DNA of 6,049 nucleotides from COE1 sp045579665 (GCA_045579665.1 JAZNMO010000016.1:1-6049); one strand, 5' to 3'. Counted from the first letter of the stretch, positions 1-5,492 are shown. The notes: a model not told the origin generated them from the sequence alone. Numbers and translations: made by a program.

Positions 1-14
1 AAAGAGAGTATACC

Positions 15-51
15 AAAAAATCGCTGTGGTCTCACGACCTCAGCGATTTTT
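15..51 (+). terminator. Bidirectional intrinsic terminator
   Basis: AAAAATCGCTG (16-26) pairs perfectly with CAGCGATTTTT (41-51). After one T-T mismatch, GGTC (28-31) pairs with GACC (36-39) around a TCAC loop. A T-run follows the stem on both strands, so it can stop transcription either way. It probably ends a rightward gene lying left of the window and also backs up the chemoreceptor terminator at 180-216. Confidence 0.85.
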
Positions 52-70
52 CTTTTATGGGACTTTTTTT

Positions 71-184
71 ACAGCCCCCCGCGCCGAGCGTGGTCGCTTT
101 GCGACATATTTCATCTTCACGCGAGTGCGCATCCTCGCGGAGCGTTTTTATATAATAGGAACGAAGTTTACTATTATATAAAAA
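71..184. repeat. GC-rich structured intergenic element, possible dispersed repeat
   Basis: This stretch lies between two terminators and is far more GC-rich than its surroundings on its left side. It is packed with inverted repeats. GCGC (81-84) pairs with 127-130 and GCGTG (88-92) with CACGC (118-122). GTCGC (93-97) pairs with GCGAC (101-105) over a TTT loop. Alternatively CGCGAG (120-125) pairs with CTCGCG (134-139). It ends in a perfect 14-bp AT hairpin, 145-158 with 171-184, with a 12-nt loop. There is no reading frame. Its composition and position fit a repeated intergenic element of the REP or MITE kind, but copy number cannot be judged from one window. Confidence 0.5.
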
Positions 185-216
185 ATAGCCCCCTACTTAT
201 CAAAGTAAGGGGCTAT
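180..216 (-). terminator. Intrinsic terminator of the chemoreceptor gene
   Basis: On the minus strand a GC-rich stem is followed by UUUUUU (180-185). Bases 203-216 pair with 185-198 over a 4-nt loop (199-202), with a single mismatch (193/208). The stem begins 11 nt past the chemoreceptor stop codon. Confidence 0.9.
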
Positions 217-227
217 AGAATCTTTTA

Positions 228-2255
228 TTATGGATTTAACTGGAATTTGCTTACCATATCACTTAACATTTCTGCCTGTGATGCAAGCTCCTGCGCTGTG
301 GCTGAGCTTTCCTCTGACATGGCTGAATTATCCTGCGTACCCTGAGAAATATCCTCAATACCACCTCGTATCTGTTCCAAACTCTGCGCCTGTGTAACAG
401 TATGCTCTGTCGTCTTCTGAATTAATTCATCCACACGCTCTACTGCTTCTACAGATGCATGAAGAGATTCCATTACCTCTTTGGCAACATTATTTCCTCT
501 TTCTATTTCTTCTATGGAGATATTAATTAATTCACGAGTTGTATTCACTGCTGAAGCACTTTGGTCTGCAAGCTTACTGATTTCTCCTGCTACGACTGCA
601 AAGCCCTTTCCTGCCTCACCGGCACGTGCTGCTTCTATCGATGCGTTCAATGCCAAAAGATTTGTCTGCTCTGCAATCTCTTCAATAGTCTGCGTAATTC
701 CCACAACCTCATGAGAAGTATCATAGATTTTCTGCATTGCTGCCAGCATATGATTCATCTGCTCCTGACTGCCTTCCATCATATCTACCACATGTCTTAC
801 TTCCTTAGCCGACTGCTCTGCATCTGCACGATTTTCTTCTACCTGCTCTAAAATAGTTGTAGAGGTTGCTACAAGCTCCTCAACCGCTGCTACCTGCGAG
901 GTCGCCACTTCGGCAAGTCCCTGCGCTGCCTTTGCCAAATCGTCTGCTCCACCGGAAACCTGGTCAGCACTATCGTTAATTCCGTGCATTACTTCAATAA
1001 AGGAATCTGATATATGAATCAAGGCCATTTTAACCTTTTGGAACTCACCTACATAATCATGCTTTAAATCAATATACAGCTTACCATTAGACATATCTGC
1101 AAGTACTTCTGATATTTCATCAATATAATCAATATATTCCTGCAAACGCTCTATGGTCTTATGGATAGACTGCGCAAGCTCTCCTATCTCATCTTCACTC
1201 TCTACCTTTAACTCAACCTGCAAATCACCCTCTGCAATCTTCTGTGCTGCAAGATTTAACTCCAAGATTGGTTTCGTCAGTTTCTTTGATACCTTTTTCA
1301 TCGAAATAATAATGCATACAATTCCTACTGCAAAAAGGAAAATAAAACCAATAATCATGCTAACCACAGTTGAATAATACTCTCCACTTGGCAGATTACT
1401 TAATACCTTATATCCCGTTTCACCTATATTAGACAGATATCCGTATTTGGATACTCCGGCCGCCTTGTAGTTTAAAAACGCTTCCTTATCTTCATTCATA
1501 AGCTCCAACACATTTGCCGAAATATCAATATTACTTAAATTATCCTGAACATACTCAGCGTTTGGATGATAAATAATTAAACCGTTGGAAGCCATCAGCA
1601 TAACAAAGCCTTCTTCACCAATTACATATTCCTGCATCATTTCCATAACATGATTTAATGTGATGTCGACACCTGCCACACCAAGTACCTTGCCCTGTGA
1701 ATCATAAACCGGTGAAACAGCACTTAAAATCGTCTGGCCTGTACTAGCATCCACATAAGGCTCTGTATAAATTGTCTGTCCAATCTCCATACAGTAATAC
1801 CATGGTCTGTCCTGTATGTACCAACCGTCACTTGAAGTAAATTCATCTGACTGCGCCAAAGCATTTGCGTCTAAATCTGCAATCCATACCGCCAAAATAT
1901 TTTCAGAATCACTCTTTGCTATATTCAGCATATTCTCAAAGACAGTGTCATAGCCCTTTGTTTTGGTTAAGCTATGTGCCTTTACTGTATCTGTCAGCAC
2001 CTGCCTTAACTCCGGATTGACTGCCAGCTGCTCTGTTAATCTTCGATACTGGTCAAAGAAATCTGCCAGCTGATACGCCGCTGCATGAGACTCTAAAGTC
2101 AATTCTGTTTGCTTTGATTTTACTACAATTGACCTTACCGAAATAATAGAAACAATCGCTATTACTAGGAAAATTAATAAGATAATACTTCCTATCTGCC
2201 GTTCTATCTGTTCCGCAATTTTTTTACCTTTCAAATCAAATTTACCCTTAGCCAC
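228..2255 (-). CDS. Methyl-accepting chemotaxis protein with dCache sensor domain
   Basis: This is a transmembrane chemoreceptor that would control the CheA kinase through CheW. Numbering here is from the upstream ATG at 2270 (680 aa). TM1 is about 28-48, an extracellular dCache-type sensor spans about 50-300, and TM2 is 301-324. A HAMP domain covers about 325-378, a second divergent HAMP-like segment about 382-424, and a long coiled-coil signalling domain follows. The signalling tip (about 530-571) contains EQTNLLALNASIEAARAGE, the hallmark of the family. The sensor has W150, R155, W157, Y158, Y172, D174 and D202 in the order and spacing of the known dCache amino-acid-binding signature, so an amino-acid ligand is inferred. 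The C-terminus (KFQLNP) lacks an NWETF-like CheR tether. I choose GTG at 2255 because GGAGG (2264-2268) lies 8 nt before it. The ATG at 2270 overlaps that ribosome binding site and has none of its own. No other chemotaxis genes are adjacent. Confidence 0.95.
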   Translation of the reverse strand: MAKGKFDLKGKKIAEQIERQIGSIILLIFLVIAIVSIISVRSIVVKSKQTELTLESHAAAYQLADFFDQYRRLTEQLAVNPELRQVLTDTVKAHSLTKTKGYDTVFENMLNIAKSDSENILAVWIADLDANALAQSDEFTSSDGWYIQDRPWYYCMEIGQTIYTEPYVDASTGQTILSAVSPVYDSQGKVLGVAGVDITLNHVMEMMQEYVIGEEGFVMLMASNGLIIYHPNAEYVQDNLSNIDISANVLELMNEDKEAFLNYKAAGVSKYGYLSNIGETGYKVLSNLPSGEYYSTVVSMIIGFIFLFAVGIVCIIISMKKVSKKLTKPILELNLAAQKIAEGDLQVELKVESEDEIGELAQSIHKTIERLQEYIDYIDEISEVLADMSNGKLYIDLKHDYVGEFQKVKMALIHISDSFIEVMHGINDSADQVSGGADDLAKAAQGLAEVATSQVAAVEELVATSTTILEQVEENRADAEQSAKEVRHVVDMMEGSQEQMNHMLAAMQKIYDTSHEVVGITQTIEEIAEQTNLLALNASIEAARAGEAGKGFAVVAGEISKLADQSASAVNTTRELINISIEEIERGNNVAKEVMESLHASVEAVERVDELIQKTTEHTVTQAQSLEQIRGGIEDISQGTQDNSAMSEESSATAQELASQAEMLSDMVSKFQLNP

Positions 2256-2297
2256 AATACCAACCTCCATGATAGAATACTATATTCACACAATACA

Positions 2298-2326
2298 ATT
2301 TTATCATGCAAGTTTTCTGTTTTCAA
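2298..2326 (-). promoter_or_regulatory. Sigma-A promoter of the chemoreceptor gene
   Basis: On the minus strand, TTGAAA (2321-2326) is followed after 17 nt by TAAAAT (2298-2303), with TG one base upstream of the -10, making it an extended -10. Transcription would start near 2291 and give a leader of about 36 nt to the GTG start. I saw no motility-sigma (SigD-type) element in this gap. The rest of 2271-2480 is AT-rich and otherwise featureless. Confidence 0.7.
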
Positions 2327-2450
2327 CGATTTGATATCCAAAATGTTATATAAACATTACGCATCTCATGTATATACAAATTCACAAATCTGTCATTTTA
2401 TGAGTCCAAATTACCTTCGAGATTAAAATTATTTACCATATAATTAGTAT

Positions 2451-2477
2451 TTTTTGTTAGTCAAAATTTTTTTGTTA
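2451..2477. repeat. Two-copy TTTTGTTA array, downstream end of the PadR module
   Basis: TTTTTGTTAG and TTTTTTTGTTAG occur with their GTTA cores at 2456 and 2474, exactly 18 nt apart. They begin 3 nt past the last stop codon of the module. The same motif and spacing recur at 3002-3065 and 4573-4680. Function unknown. Confidence 0.5.
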
Positions 2478-2480
2478 GTT

Positions 2481-2786
2481 TTATCTTGTCATGGAAATAT
2501 CTTTAATCATATCTCCATTAATGATTCGAATCCTCTTCTTCTCTTCGACCTTTATCCAATTATCCTCTAAAGCAATTAATTTTCCTTGCACTGCTGCCAC
2601 TTCATTAAATAATACTATTACACAATCTTTTCCAATAAATTCCTTTATCATCTCTGTTGGCATTTTTCTCTTTACTCCTTTACGTTTTCTTCCAATTATA
2701 TTTAGCATACTGTGTTTTCTCGTTGAGATTGTGCACCACAATATAAGAACAATTAACAAAATCCATATCGCATCTATTGTCAGCAC
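2481..2786 (-). CDS. Small membrane-anchored protein with a beta-barrel-like domain
   Basis: The product is 101 residues. One N-terminal membrane helix (about 4-20) is followed by a very basic linker (about 23-41: STRKHS...GRKRKGVKRK). A compact domain of about 60 residues (42-101) follows, with alternating hydrophobic strands (DCVIVLF, VQGKLIAL, NWIKVEE, RIRIING) that suggest a small SH3/Sm-like barrel. It resembles short uncharacterised clostridial proteins, perhaps the DUF6897 group, but this is a weak recollection. The GTG start overlaps the preceding gene by 7 nt (GTGCTGA), and AGGGG directly abuts it, so translation is probably coupled. An in-frame ATG at 2663 is preceded by AAGGAG (2675-2680, 11-nt spacing) and falls exactly at the start of the soluble domain. 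It could produce a 60-residue form without the membrane helix. Function unknown. Confidence 0.7.
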   Translation of the reverse strand: MLTIDAIWILLIVLILWCTISTRKHSMLNIIGRKRKGVKRKMPTEMIKEFIGKDCVIVLFNEVAAVQGKLIALEDNWIKVEEKKRIRIINGDMIKDISMTR

Positions 2787-2989
2787 CCCCTGTTGTTCTT
2801 GGTGATAAACCTTCTGGCAGTTGTATAACCAAATACTGCTAAAACTACTAATTCAAGTACTCCCATAACTCTGATAGCCATATCCGGTAATTCTATTCCG
2901 GCAATTTTTGTACCTGCTAAAATAATAGTCACAACACCCAGCACAATTAGACTTATACTCCATACTCTGATGATTTTTTTATTACCCAT
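2780..2989 (-). CDS. Two-helix small membrane protein, unknown function
   Basis: The product is 69 residues with membrane helices at about 8-26 (VWSISLIVLGVVTIILAG) and 38-57, joined by a short loop containing GIELPD. The C-terminus is basic (ARRFITKNNRGC). The ATG is preceded by AGAGGG (2997-3002) with 7-nt spacing. The gene starts 73 nt after the DUF2812-like gene, and that gap is filled by a TTTTGTTA array. It overlaps the next gene by 7 nt. I do not recognise a characterised family. Small two-helix proteins of this type are common in clostridial PadR and Xre neighbourhoods. A role as membrane partner of the neighbouring proteins is only inference. Confidence 0.75.
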   Translation of the reverse strand: MGNKKIIRVWSISLIVLGVVTIILAGTKIAGIELPDMAIRVMGVLELVVLAVFGYTTARRFITKNNRGC

Positions 2990-3001
2990 AATCTCGCCCT
3001 C

Positions 3002-3065
3002 TTTTTGTTAACATAATTAATTTTGTTAATATCAACATTTATGTTAATATATAATATTTTTGTTA
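3002..3065. repeat. Four-copy TTTTGTTA array between genes
   Basis: Four units (TTTTTGTTAA, TTTTGTTAAT, TTATGTTAAT, TTTTTGTTAA) have their GTTA cores at 3007, 3025, 3043 and 3062, spaced 18, 18 and 19 nt. The array fills nearly the whole gap between two genes. It includes the TAA stop of the upstream gene (3063-3065) and abuts the ribosome binding site of the downstream gene. I see no convincing promoter in it. Confidence 0.6.
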
Positions 3066-3983
3066 ATGTAAATCCATATGCACGTATAAACTTCCCTGTT
3101 CAAAATCCATAAAATAAATTTGATACTTGCCCTTTACTAAGTCAAATCGATATTTTTCTTCTGTATAATTCGCTTCACGTACCTTATACAAAACTTCGTT
3201 AGCTTCATTCACAAGTACAAAAGTCACTGGTGTATCTGCCTCAATATCCAAATCCATAAAATAACAATCATTATAGGCAACATCAAAGTCCATCCACCCC
3301 ATAGCATTTTCCATATCAGCGGATAACGGCCCTACCACCTCACCTATGTGGCTATGTCTTACAAATGGTCGTAACTCCTGTAACTGAAATATTGCCACAT
3401 TACTGCACCAAACAAAAAATACAACTGCTATTATATATCCCAGCTTCATTTTGTGACGGGTTTTAGGATTCCTCAACAACACCAAAAAGGCAATAAGTAG
3501 TACAGCAGTAACCACACTCACAATAACCTCACATTTGAATGGCAATGTCGGCAATTGTATACATTGCCATATATTATATATCGTAGAAATCACGCATAAA
3601 ATCACGAAAAACATGAATACCTTTATCCAACTTTGATGCATCTCTTCCTTTGAAGACGCATCTGTAAAAATCTCATATTCTTCTTCAGGAAGCTTTGGAT
3701 CATATGGCTTACGAAAATAACTCCATCCATTAAAGGTCGTATTCACATATTCCCAGCCCTGTTCACGAAAAGTTTCAATATAACGTCCCAACTCTTCAAT
3801 TTTGTTCTGATGGTCTAGTTGATATCTGTATCGAACCTCTGGATTCCACTTAAACTTGGATGAAAAGCACTTACCTTTAATAAGCTGCCAACCATTCTCT
3901 GATTCTTTATTCAAAGCAGCAATTTCTTTTTCATTTTCCCATGCTGCATACGCTTTATGAACAATTTTATACTCGCGTCCCAT
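3063..3983 (-). CDS. DUF2812-like membrane protein, PadR partner
   Basis: The product is 306 residues. The N-terminal part (about 1-115) has the aromatic, tandem pattern of DUF2812: a GWQLIKG segment (31-37), YRYQLD (52-57), GWEYV (76-80), GWSYFRKP (86-93), and an EIFTD/SKEE segment (104-114). Three membrane helices follow at about 119-139, 152-170 and 181-199. A C-terminal domain of about 100 residues, rich in beta strands and acidic residues, should then lie outside the cell if the N-terminus is cytoplasmic. DUF2812 proteins are often encoded next to PadR regulators. Their biochemical function is not established, and a membrane sensor or target role is inferred. The ATG follows the PadR stop codon by 2 nt, and its ribosome binding site GGGGAGG (3991-3997, 7-nt spacing) lies within the end of the PadR gene, so the two are tightly co-translated. 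The extracytoplasmic tail is long for this family as I remember it. Confidence 0.85.
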   Translation of the reverse strand: MGREYKIVHKAYAAWENEKEIAALNKESENGWQLIKGKCFSSKFKWNPEVRYRYQLDHQNKIEELGRYIETFREQGWEYVNTTFNGWSYFRKPYDPKLPEEEYEIFTDASSKEEMHQSWIKVFMFFVILCVISTIYNIWQCIQLPTLPFKCEVIVSVVTAVLLIAFLVLLRNPKTRHKMKLGYIIAVVFFVWCSNVAIFQLQELRPFVRHSHIGEVVGPLSADMENAMGWMDFDVAYNDCYFMDLDIEADTPVTFVLVNEANEVLYKVREANYTEEKYRFDLVKGKYQIYFMDFEQGSLYVHMDLH

Positions 3984-3985
3984 AA

Positions 3986-4297
3986 CTACACCTCCCCTGC
4001 ACTAGCAAGCATTCTCTTTAGTCTGCTGATTTCTGTTTGCAAAGCTTCTTGTCCATTCTCTGTCAAGCAATACAAGCGCTTTCTCTCAACACCTGTCTCA
4101 GTTGACATGATTTCCTTTATCCAGCCCTTCTTCATCATGTTACTCGTAGCACCATACATGGTTCCTGAGCCGATGGTTACCTCTCCACTTGATAACTGCT
4201 CTGTCATCTGCATAATACCATATCCATGATTTGCGCCTTTTGAAAGACAAAGCAAAATATAATAATAGCTTTCTGACATTGGTTCGCTTTTCTTCAT
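3986..4297 (-). CDS. PadR-family transcriptional repressor
   Basis: The product is 103 residues, the usual size of a PadR subfamily-2 regulator, which is a winged-helix dimer. It shows the family marks in order: YYYILLCLSKGANHGYGI (11-28), then GSGTMYGATSNMMKKGWI (43-60) forming the recognition helix and its follow-on, then RKRLYCLTENG (72-82) forming the wing. A short helix (about 83-99) would serve for dimerisation. The ATG has GGGAG upstream (9-nt spacing). It starts 6 nt after the preceding stop codon and is followed by a DUF2812-like gene 2 nt downstream. It most likely represses its own operon through the palindromes at 4531-4561. The inducing signal is unknown. PadR regulators often respond to membrane or antimicrobial stress or to aromatic compounds, but nothing here decides which. 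Confidence 0.92.
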   Translation of the reverse strand: MKKSEPMSESYYYILLCLSKGANHGYGIMQMTEQLSSGEVTIGSGTMYGATSNMMKKGWIKEIMSTETGVERKRLYCLTENGQEALQTEISRLKRMLASAGEV

Positions 4298-4303
4298 TTC
4301 AAT

Positions 4304-4483
4304 TTACTCCCTTCGCAAACTTTTCTTCTTACCTGCTATAAAAAAACTCATTATCATATTCACTGCCATAATCGCCGCTAAAACTACCAACCATAAATCC
4401 GATTCATCACGATTCAACAATAACGCTAATGCAATGAATACTCCTGTTGAAACAAATTGACTTAATTTCATTACCTTCTCCAT
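4304..4483 (-). CDS. Two-helix mini membrane protein, first gene of PadR operon
   Basis: The product is 59 residues from the chosen start, with membrane helices at about 8-23 and 30-50 and a basic C-terminus (AGKKKSLRRE). An upstream ATG at 4522 would give 72 residues, but the -10 box at 4540-4545 puts the transcript start near 4533, leaving that ATG only about 11 nt of leader with a poor ribosome binding site. The ATG at 4483 has GGAG (4493-4496) with 9-nt spacing. The ATG at 4471 has GGAG (4478-4481) with 6-nt spacing and is nearly as good. The stop codon lies within the spacer between the PadR ribosome binding site and its start, so expression is probably coupled to PadR. I do not recognise the family. 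Possible roles are sensing with, or tethering, the DUF2812-like protein. Confidence 0.65.
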   Translation of the reverse strand: MEKVMKLSQFVSTGVFIALALLLNRDESDLWLVVLAAIMAVNMIMSFFIAGKKKSLRRE

Positions 4484-4530
4484 AATTCCACTCTCCATCC
4501 GTACTATGTCGTTCGATGTCATATCGCCTT

Positions 4531-4561
4531 ACGACATATATCGTATCATGACATATGTCGA
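4531..4561. promoter_or_regulatory. Tandem PadR operators inside the promoter
   Basis: Two 14-bp palindromes, ACGACATATATCGT (4531-4544) and ATGACATATGTCGA (4548-4561), are spaced 17 bp apart. Each is one base from a symmetric CGACATATGTCG core. The first covers the -10 box and start site; the second fills the spacer between -35 and -10. Further half-sites ATGTCG (4506-4511) and CGATGTCATATCG (4514-4526) lie just downstream. Binding there would exclude RNA polymerase. Assigning them to the PadR protein is inference from position. Confidence 0.7.
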
Positions 4562-4568
4562 CTGTCAA
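4540..4568 (-). promoter_or_regulatory. Sigma-A promoter of the PadR operon
   Basis: On the minus strand, consensus TTGACA (4563-4568) is followed after 17 nt by TACGAT (4540-4545), with TG one base upstream of the -10. Predicted start is near 4533. It would drive 4483 down to 2481, since no terminator or strong second promoter is visible in between. Confidence 0.8.
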
Positions 4569-4572
4569 CATA

Positions 4573-4680
4573 GTTGTATATTTATTTTTTGTTAATATTT
4601 TTGTTAACATAGTCAGTTTTGTTAGTTTGCTTTATTTTGTTAGTATTAATTAATTATGTTAGTATCTACTTGATTTGTTC
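4573..4680. repeat. TTTTGTTA array upstream of the PadR promoter
   Basis: Clear GTTA cores, mostly in TTTTGTTA, stand at 4591, 4603, 4621, 4639 and 4658. Degenerate members lie at 4573 (GTTG) and 4677 (GTTC). Leaving out 4603, successive distances from 4573 are 18, 30 (with 4603 at 12), 18, 19 and 19 nt. The array begins 4 nt upstream of the -35 box. It could serve as a binding array for an activator or nucleoid protein, as an UP-like element, or as a boundary repeat. Confidence 0.55.
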
Positions 4681-4696
4681 TTTGCTATTAAACTAA

Positions 4697-4758
4697 AACA
4701 TAGGCTTAGTGAATCAATCATTCTCTTATTGCAGCAACTGATTCACTAAGCCTATGTT
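4697..4758 (-). terminator. Perfect 20-bp hairpin, probable terminator of the Xre operon
   Basis: Bases 4697-4716 are the exact reverse complement of 4739-4758, with a 22-nt loop. On the minus strand the stem is followed by UUUUAGUUU, a weak U-tract. It lies 35 nt beyond the Xre stop codon. Termination is likely, but the perfect stem and weak U-run would also suit a 3' end protecting structure. Confidence 0.6.
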
Positions 4759-4792
4759 AAATTACTCGAAGCATCGTGGCTTCATGTTTTAA

Positions 4793-5002
4793 TTATTCAA
4801 AGTAAAATAGTTCTTCAAACTTCTTATCTAATGCAATACATAATAGTAACGCAAGTTTGGCTGTGGGATTAAACTGGCCGTTCTCGATAGAGCTGATAGT
4901 CTGTCTCGACACACCTACCATTTTTGCTAAATCTCCTTGCGATATATTCTTCTCCGCTCTAGCAACTCTCAATCGATTTAATAATACTAATGAATCTTCC
5001 AC
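4793..5002 (-). CDS. Short Xre/Cro-CI-type helix-turn-helix regulator
   Basis: The product is 69 residues and is almost entirely one HTH domain. The DNA-binding core is SQGDLAKMVGVSRQTISSIENG (21-42), written here as two parts: the positioning helix SQGDLAKMVG and the recognition helix VSRQTISSIENG. It is followed by the typical PTAKLALLLCIALD helix and an FEELFYFE tail, matching the YozG-like group of stand-alone regulators. The start is GTG at 5002 with AGGAGG (5010-5015) at 7-nt spacing. The gene begins 14 nt after the stop of the membrane-protein gene, so they form one operon. The four palindromes in the operon's promoter are its likely binding sites, giving negative autoregulation. This last step is inferred. 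Confidence 0.92.
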   Translation of the reverse strand: MEDSLVLLNRLRVARAEKNISQGDLAKMVGVSRQTISSIENGQFNPTAKLALLLCIALDKKFEELFYFE

Positions 5003-5016
5003 TTAAGAACCTCCTC

Positions 5017-5358
5017 TTACACAAAAATTTTTAATACTAAATGTAATGCTAATCCTAAACACAAAGCAAATGGAATTGCTTCTAAAATGTGTTTTCTATT
5101 TTTCAACTGAATGAACTGATTCACATAGAAAATAAATCCATAGAACATACCTGGTGTTAACAACAAACCCAATACATTCCAGCTATCATACACTCTCTGT
5201 GACTCTAAAAGTAACCCGTCCACTGCAACAAAAAGTGCCATAACTGCTATTATAAAAAAGCTTACTGAACCTGCCGCCTTATAACTCTGGATAGTCATCT
5301 GCTCCTCTCTCTCGTCCTTACCATTCTGCGCCTTCATTAAAATCTCTTCTCTTGTCAT
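5017..5358 (-). CDS. Three-helix membrane protein paired with Xre regulator (DUF6442-like)
   Basis: The product is 113 residues. The cytoplasmic N-terminus has MTREEILMKAQN followed by the charged motif GKDEREEQ (13-20). Membrane helices follow at about 30-49, 59-80 and 92-109. A REEIL start, a KDERE motif and small size next to a short Xre gene match what I recall of the DUF6442 family, whose function is unknown. The ATG has AGGAGG (5367-5372) with 8-nt spacing. It is the first gene of a two-gene operon under the promoter at 5416-5444. A plausible model is that the membrane protein titrates or signals to the Xre regulator, but no catalytic motif is visible to support any specific activity. 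Confidence 0.85.
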   Translation of the reverse strand: MTREEILMKAQNGKDEREEQMTIQSYKAAGSVSFFIIAVMALFVAVDGLLLESQRVYDSWNVLGLLLTPGMFYGFIFYVNQFIQLKNRKHILEAIPFALCLGLALHLVLKIFV

Positions 5359-5371
5359 TTCTTTTTCCTCC

Positions 5372-5470
5372 TAATAAGTTTTCTTGTCTTTCTGTCAAGT
5401 TTTGTTTACATTTAGAGTATATACCTGTCAATAAAACTTGTCAACACCTTTTTGTAAAGTTTTCTTGACA
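5372..5470. promoter_or_regulatory. Four 18-bp palindromic operators for the Xre regulator
   Basis: The consensus is TGTCAAG-TTTT-CTTGACA. Site A, 5372-5389, is TAATAAG-TTTT-CTTGTCT. Site B, 5393-5410, is TGTCAAG-TTTT-GTTTACA. Site C, 5426-5443, is TGTCAAT-AAAA-CTTGTCA, best read on the minus strand. Site D, 5453-5470, is TGTAAAG-TTTT-CTTGACA. C covers most of the -35 and the spacer, B the start region, A the ribosome binding site edge, and D lies upstream of the -35. Centre-to-centre distances are 21, 33 and 27 bp. The Xre protein encoded in the operon is the natural ligand. Confidence 0.75.
5416..5444 (-). promoter_or_regulatory. Consensus sigma-A promoter of the membrane protein-Xre operon
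   Basis: On the minus strand, TTGACA (5439-5444) is followed after exactly 17 nt by TATACT (5416-5421). Predicted start is near 5409, with a leader of about 50 nt. With a consensus -35 and a near-consensus -10, it would be strong unless repressed. Confidence 0.85.
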
Positions 5471-5492
5471 CACATATCTACTCTAATAATTT
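5465..5492 (+). promoter_or_regulatory. Possible divergent promoter toward the rod element
   Basis: On the plus strand, TTGACA (5465-5470) is followed after 16 nt by TAATTT (5487-5492). The -35 is half of operator D, so the Xre regulator could control it too. The only thing downstream is the structured element at 5514-5779. The -10 is mediocre. Confidence 0.3.

Noticed and set aside
21..30. TCGCTGTGGT shared by the first terminator and the second 72-nt repeat unit
   Set aside because: Only 10 bases match and the surrounding structures differ, so I treat it as chance.
481..851. Plus-strand open frames opposite the chemoreceptor signalling domain
   Set aside because: They are antisense to a highly conserved coding region, have no ribosome binding site and give cysteine- and serine-rich sequence unlike any family.
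1153..1377. Plus-strand open frame opposite the HAMP and TM2 region
   Set aside because: Antisense shadow of the chemoreceptor with no start signals.
2342..2358. AATGTT/AACATT hairpin as terminator of the PadR module
   Set aside because: Only 6 AT-rich pairs and no U-tract; too weak to call.
2491..2805. Plus-strand open frame of about 100 codons
   Set aside because: It mirrors the minus-strand gene at 2481-2786, which has operon context and translational coupling.
3011..3060. Internal promoter for the two-gene tail of the PadR module
   Set aside because: The AT-rich array contains -10-like strings, but no -35/-10 pair with 16-18 nt spacing stood out.
3957..4229. Plus-strand open frame opposite PadR
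   Set aside because: Antisense to a clear PadR gene and without a ribosome binding site.
4407..4610. Minus-strand 67-codon frame overlapping the first gene of the PadR operon
   Set aside because: It begins upstream of the promoter's -35 and runs out of frame through the mini membrane protein, so it would not be on the main transcript.
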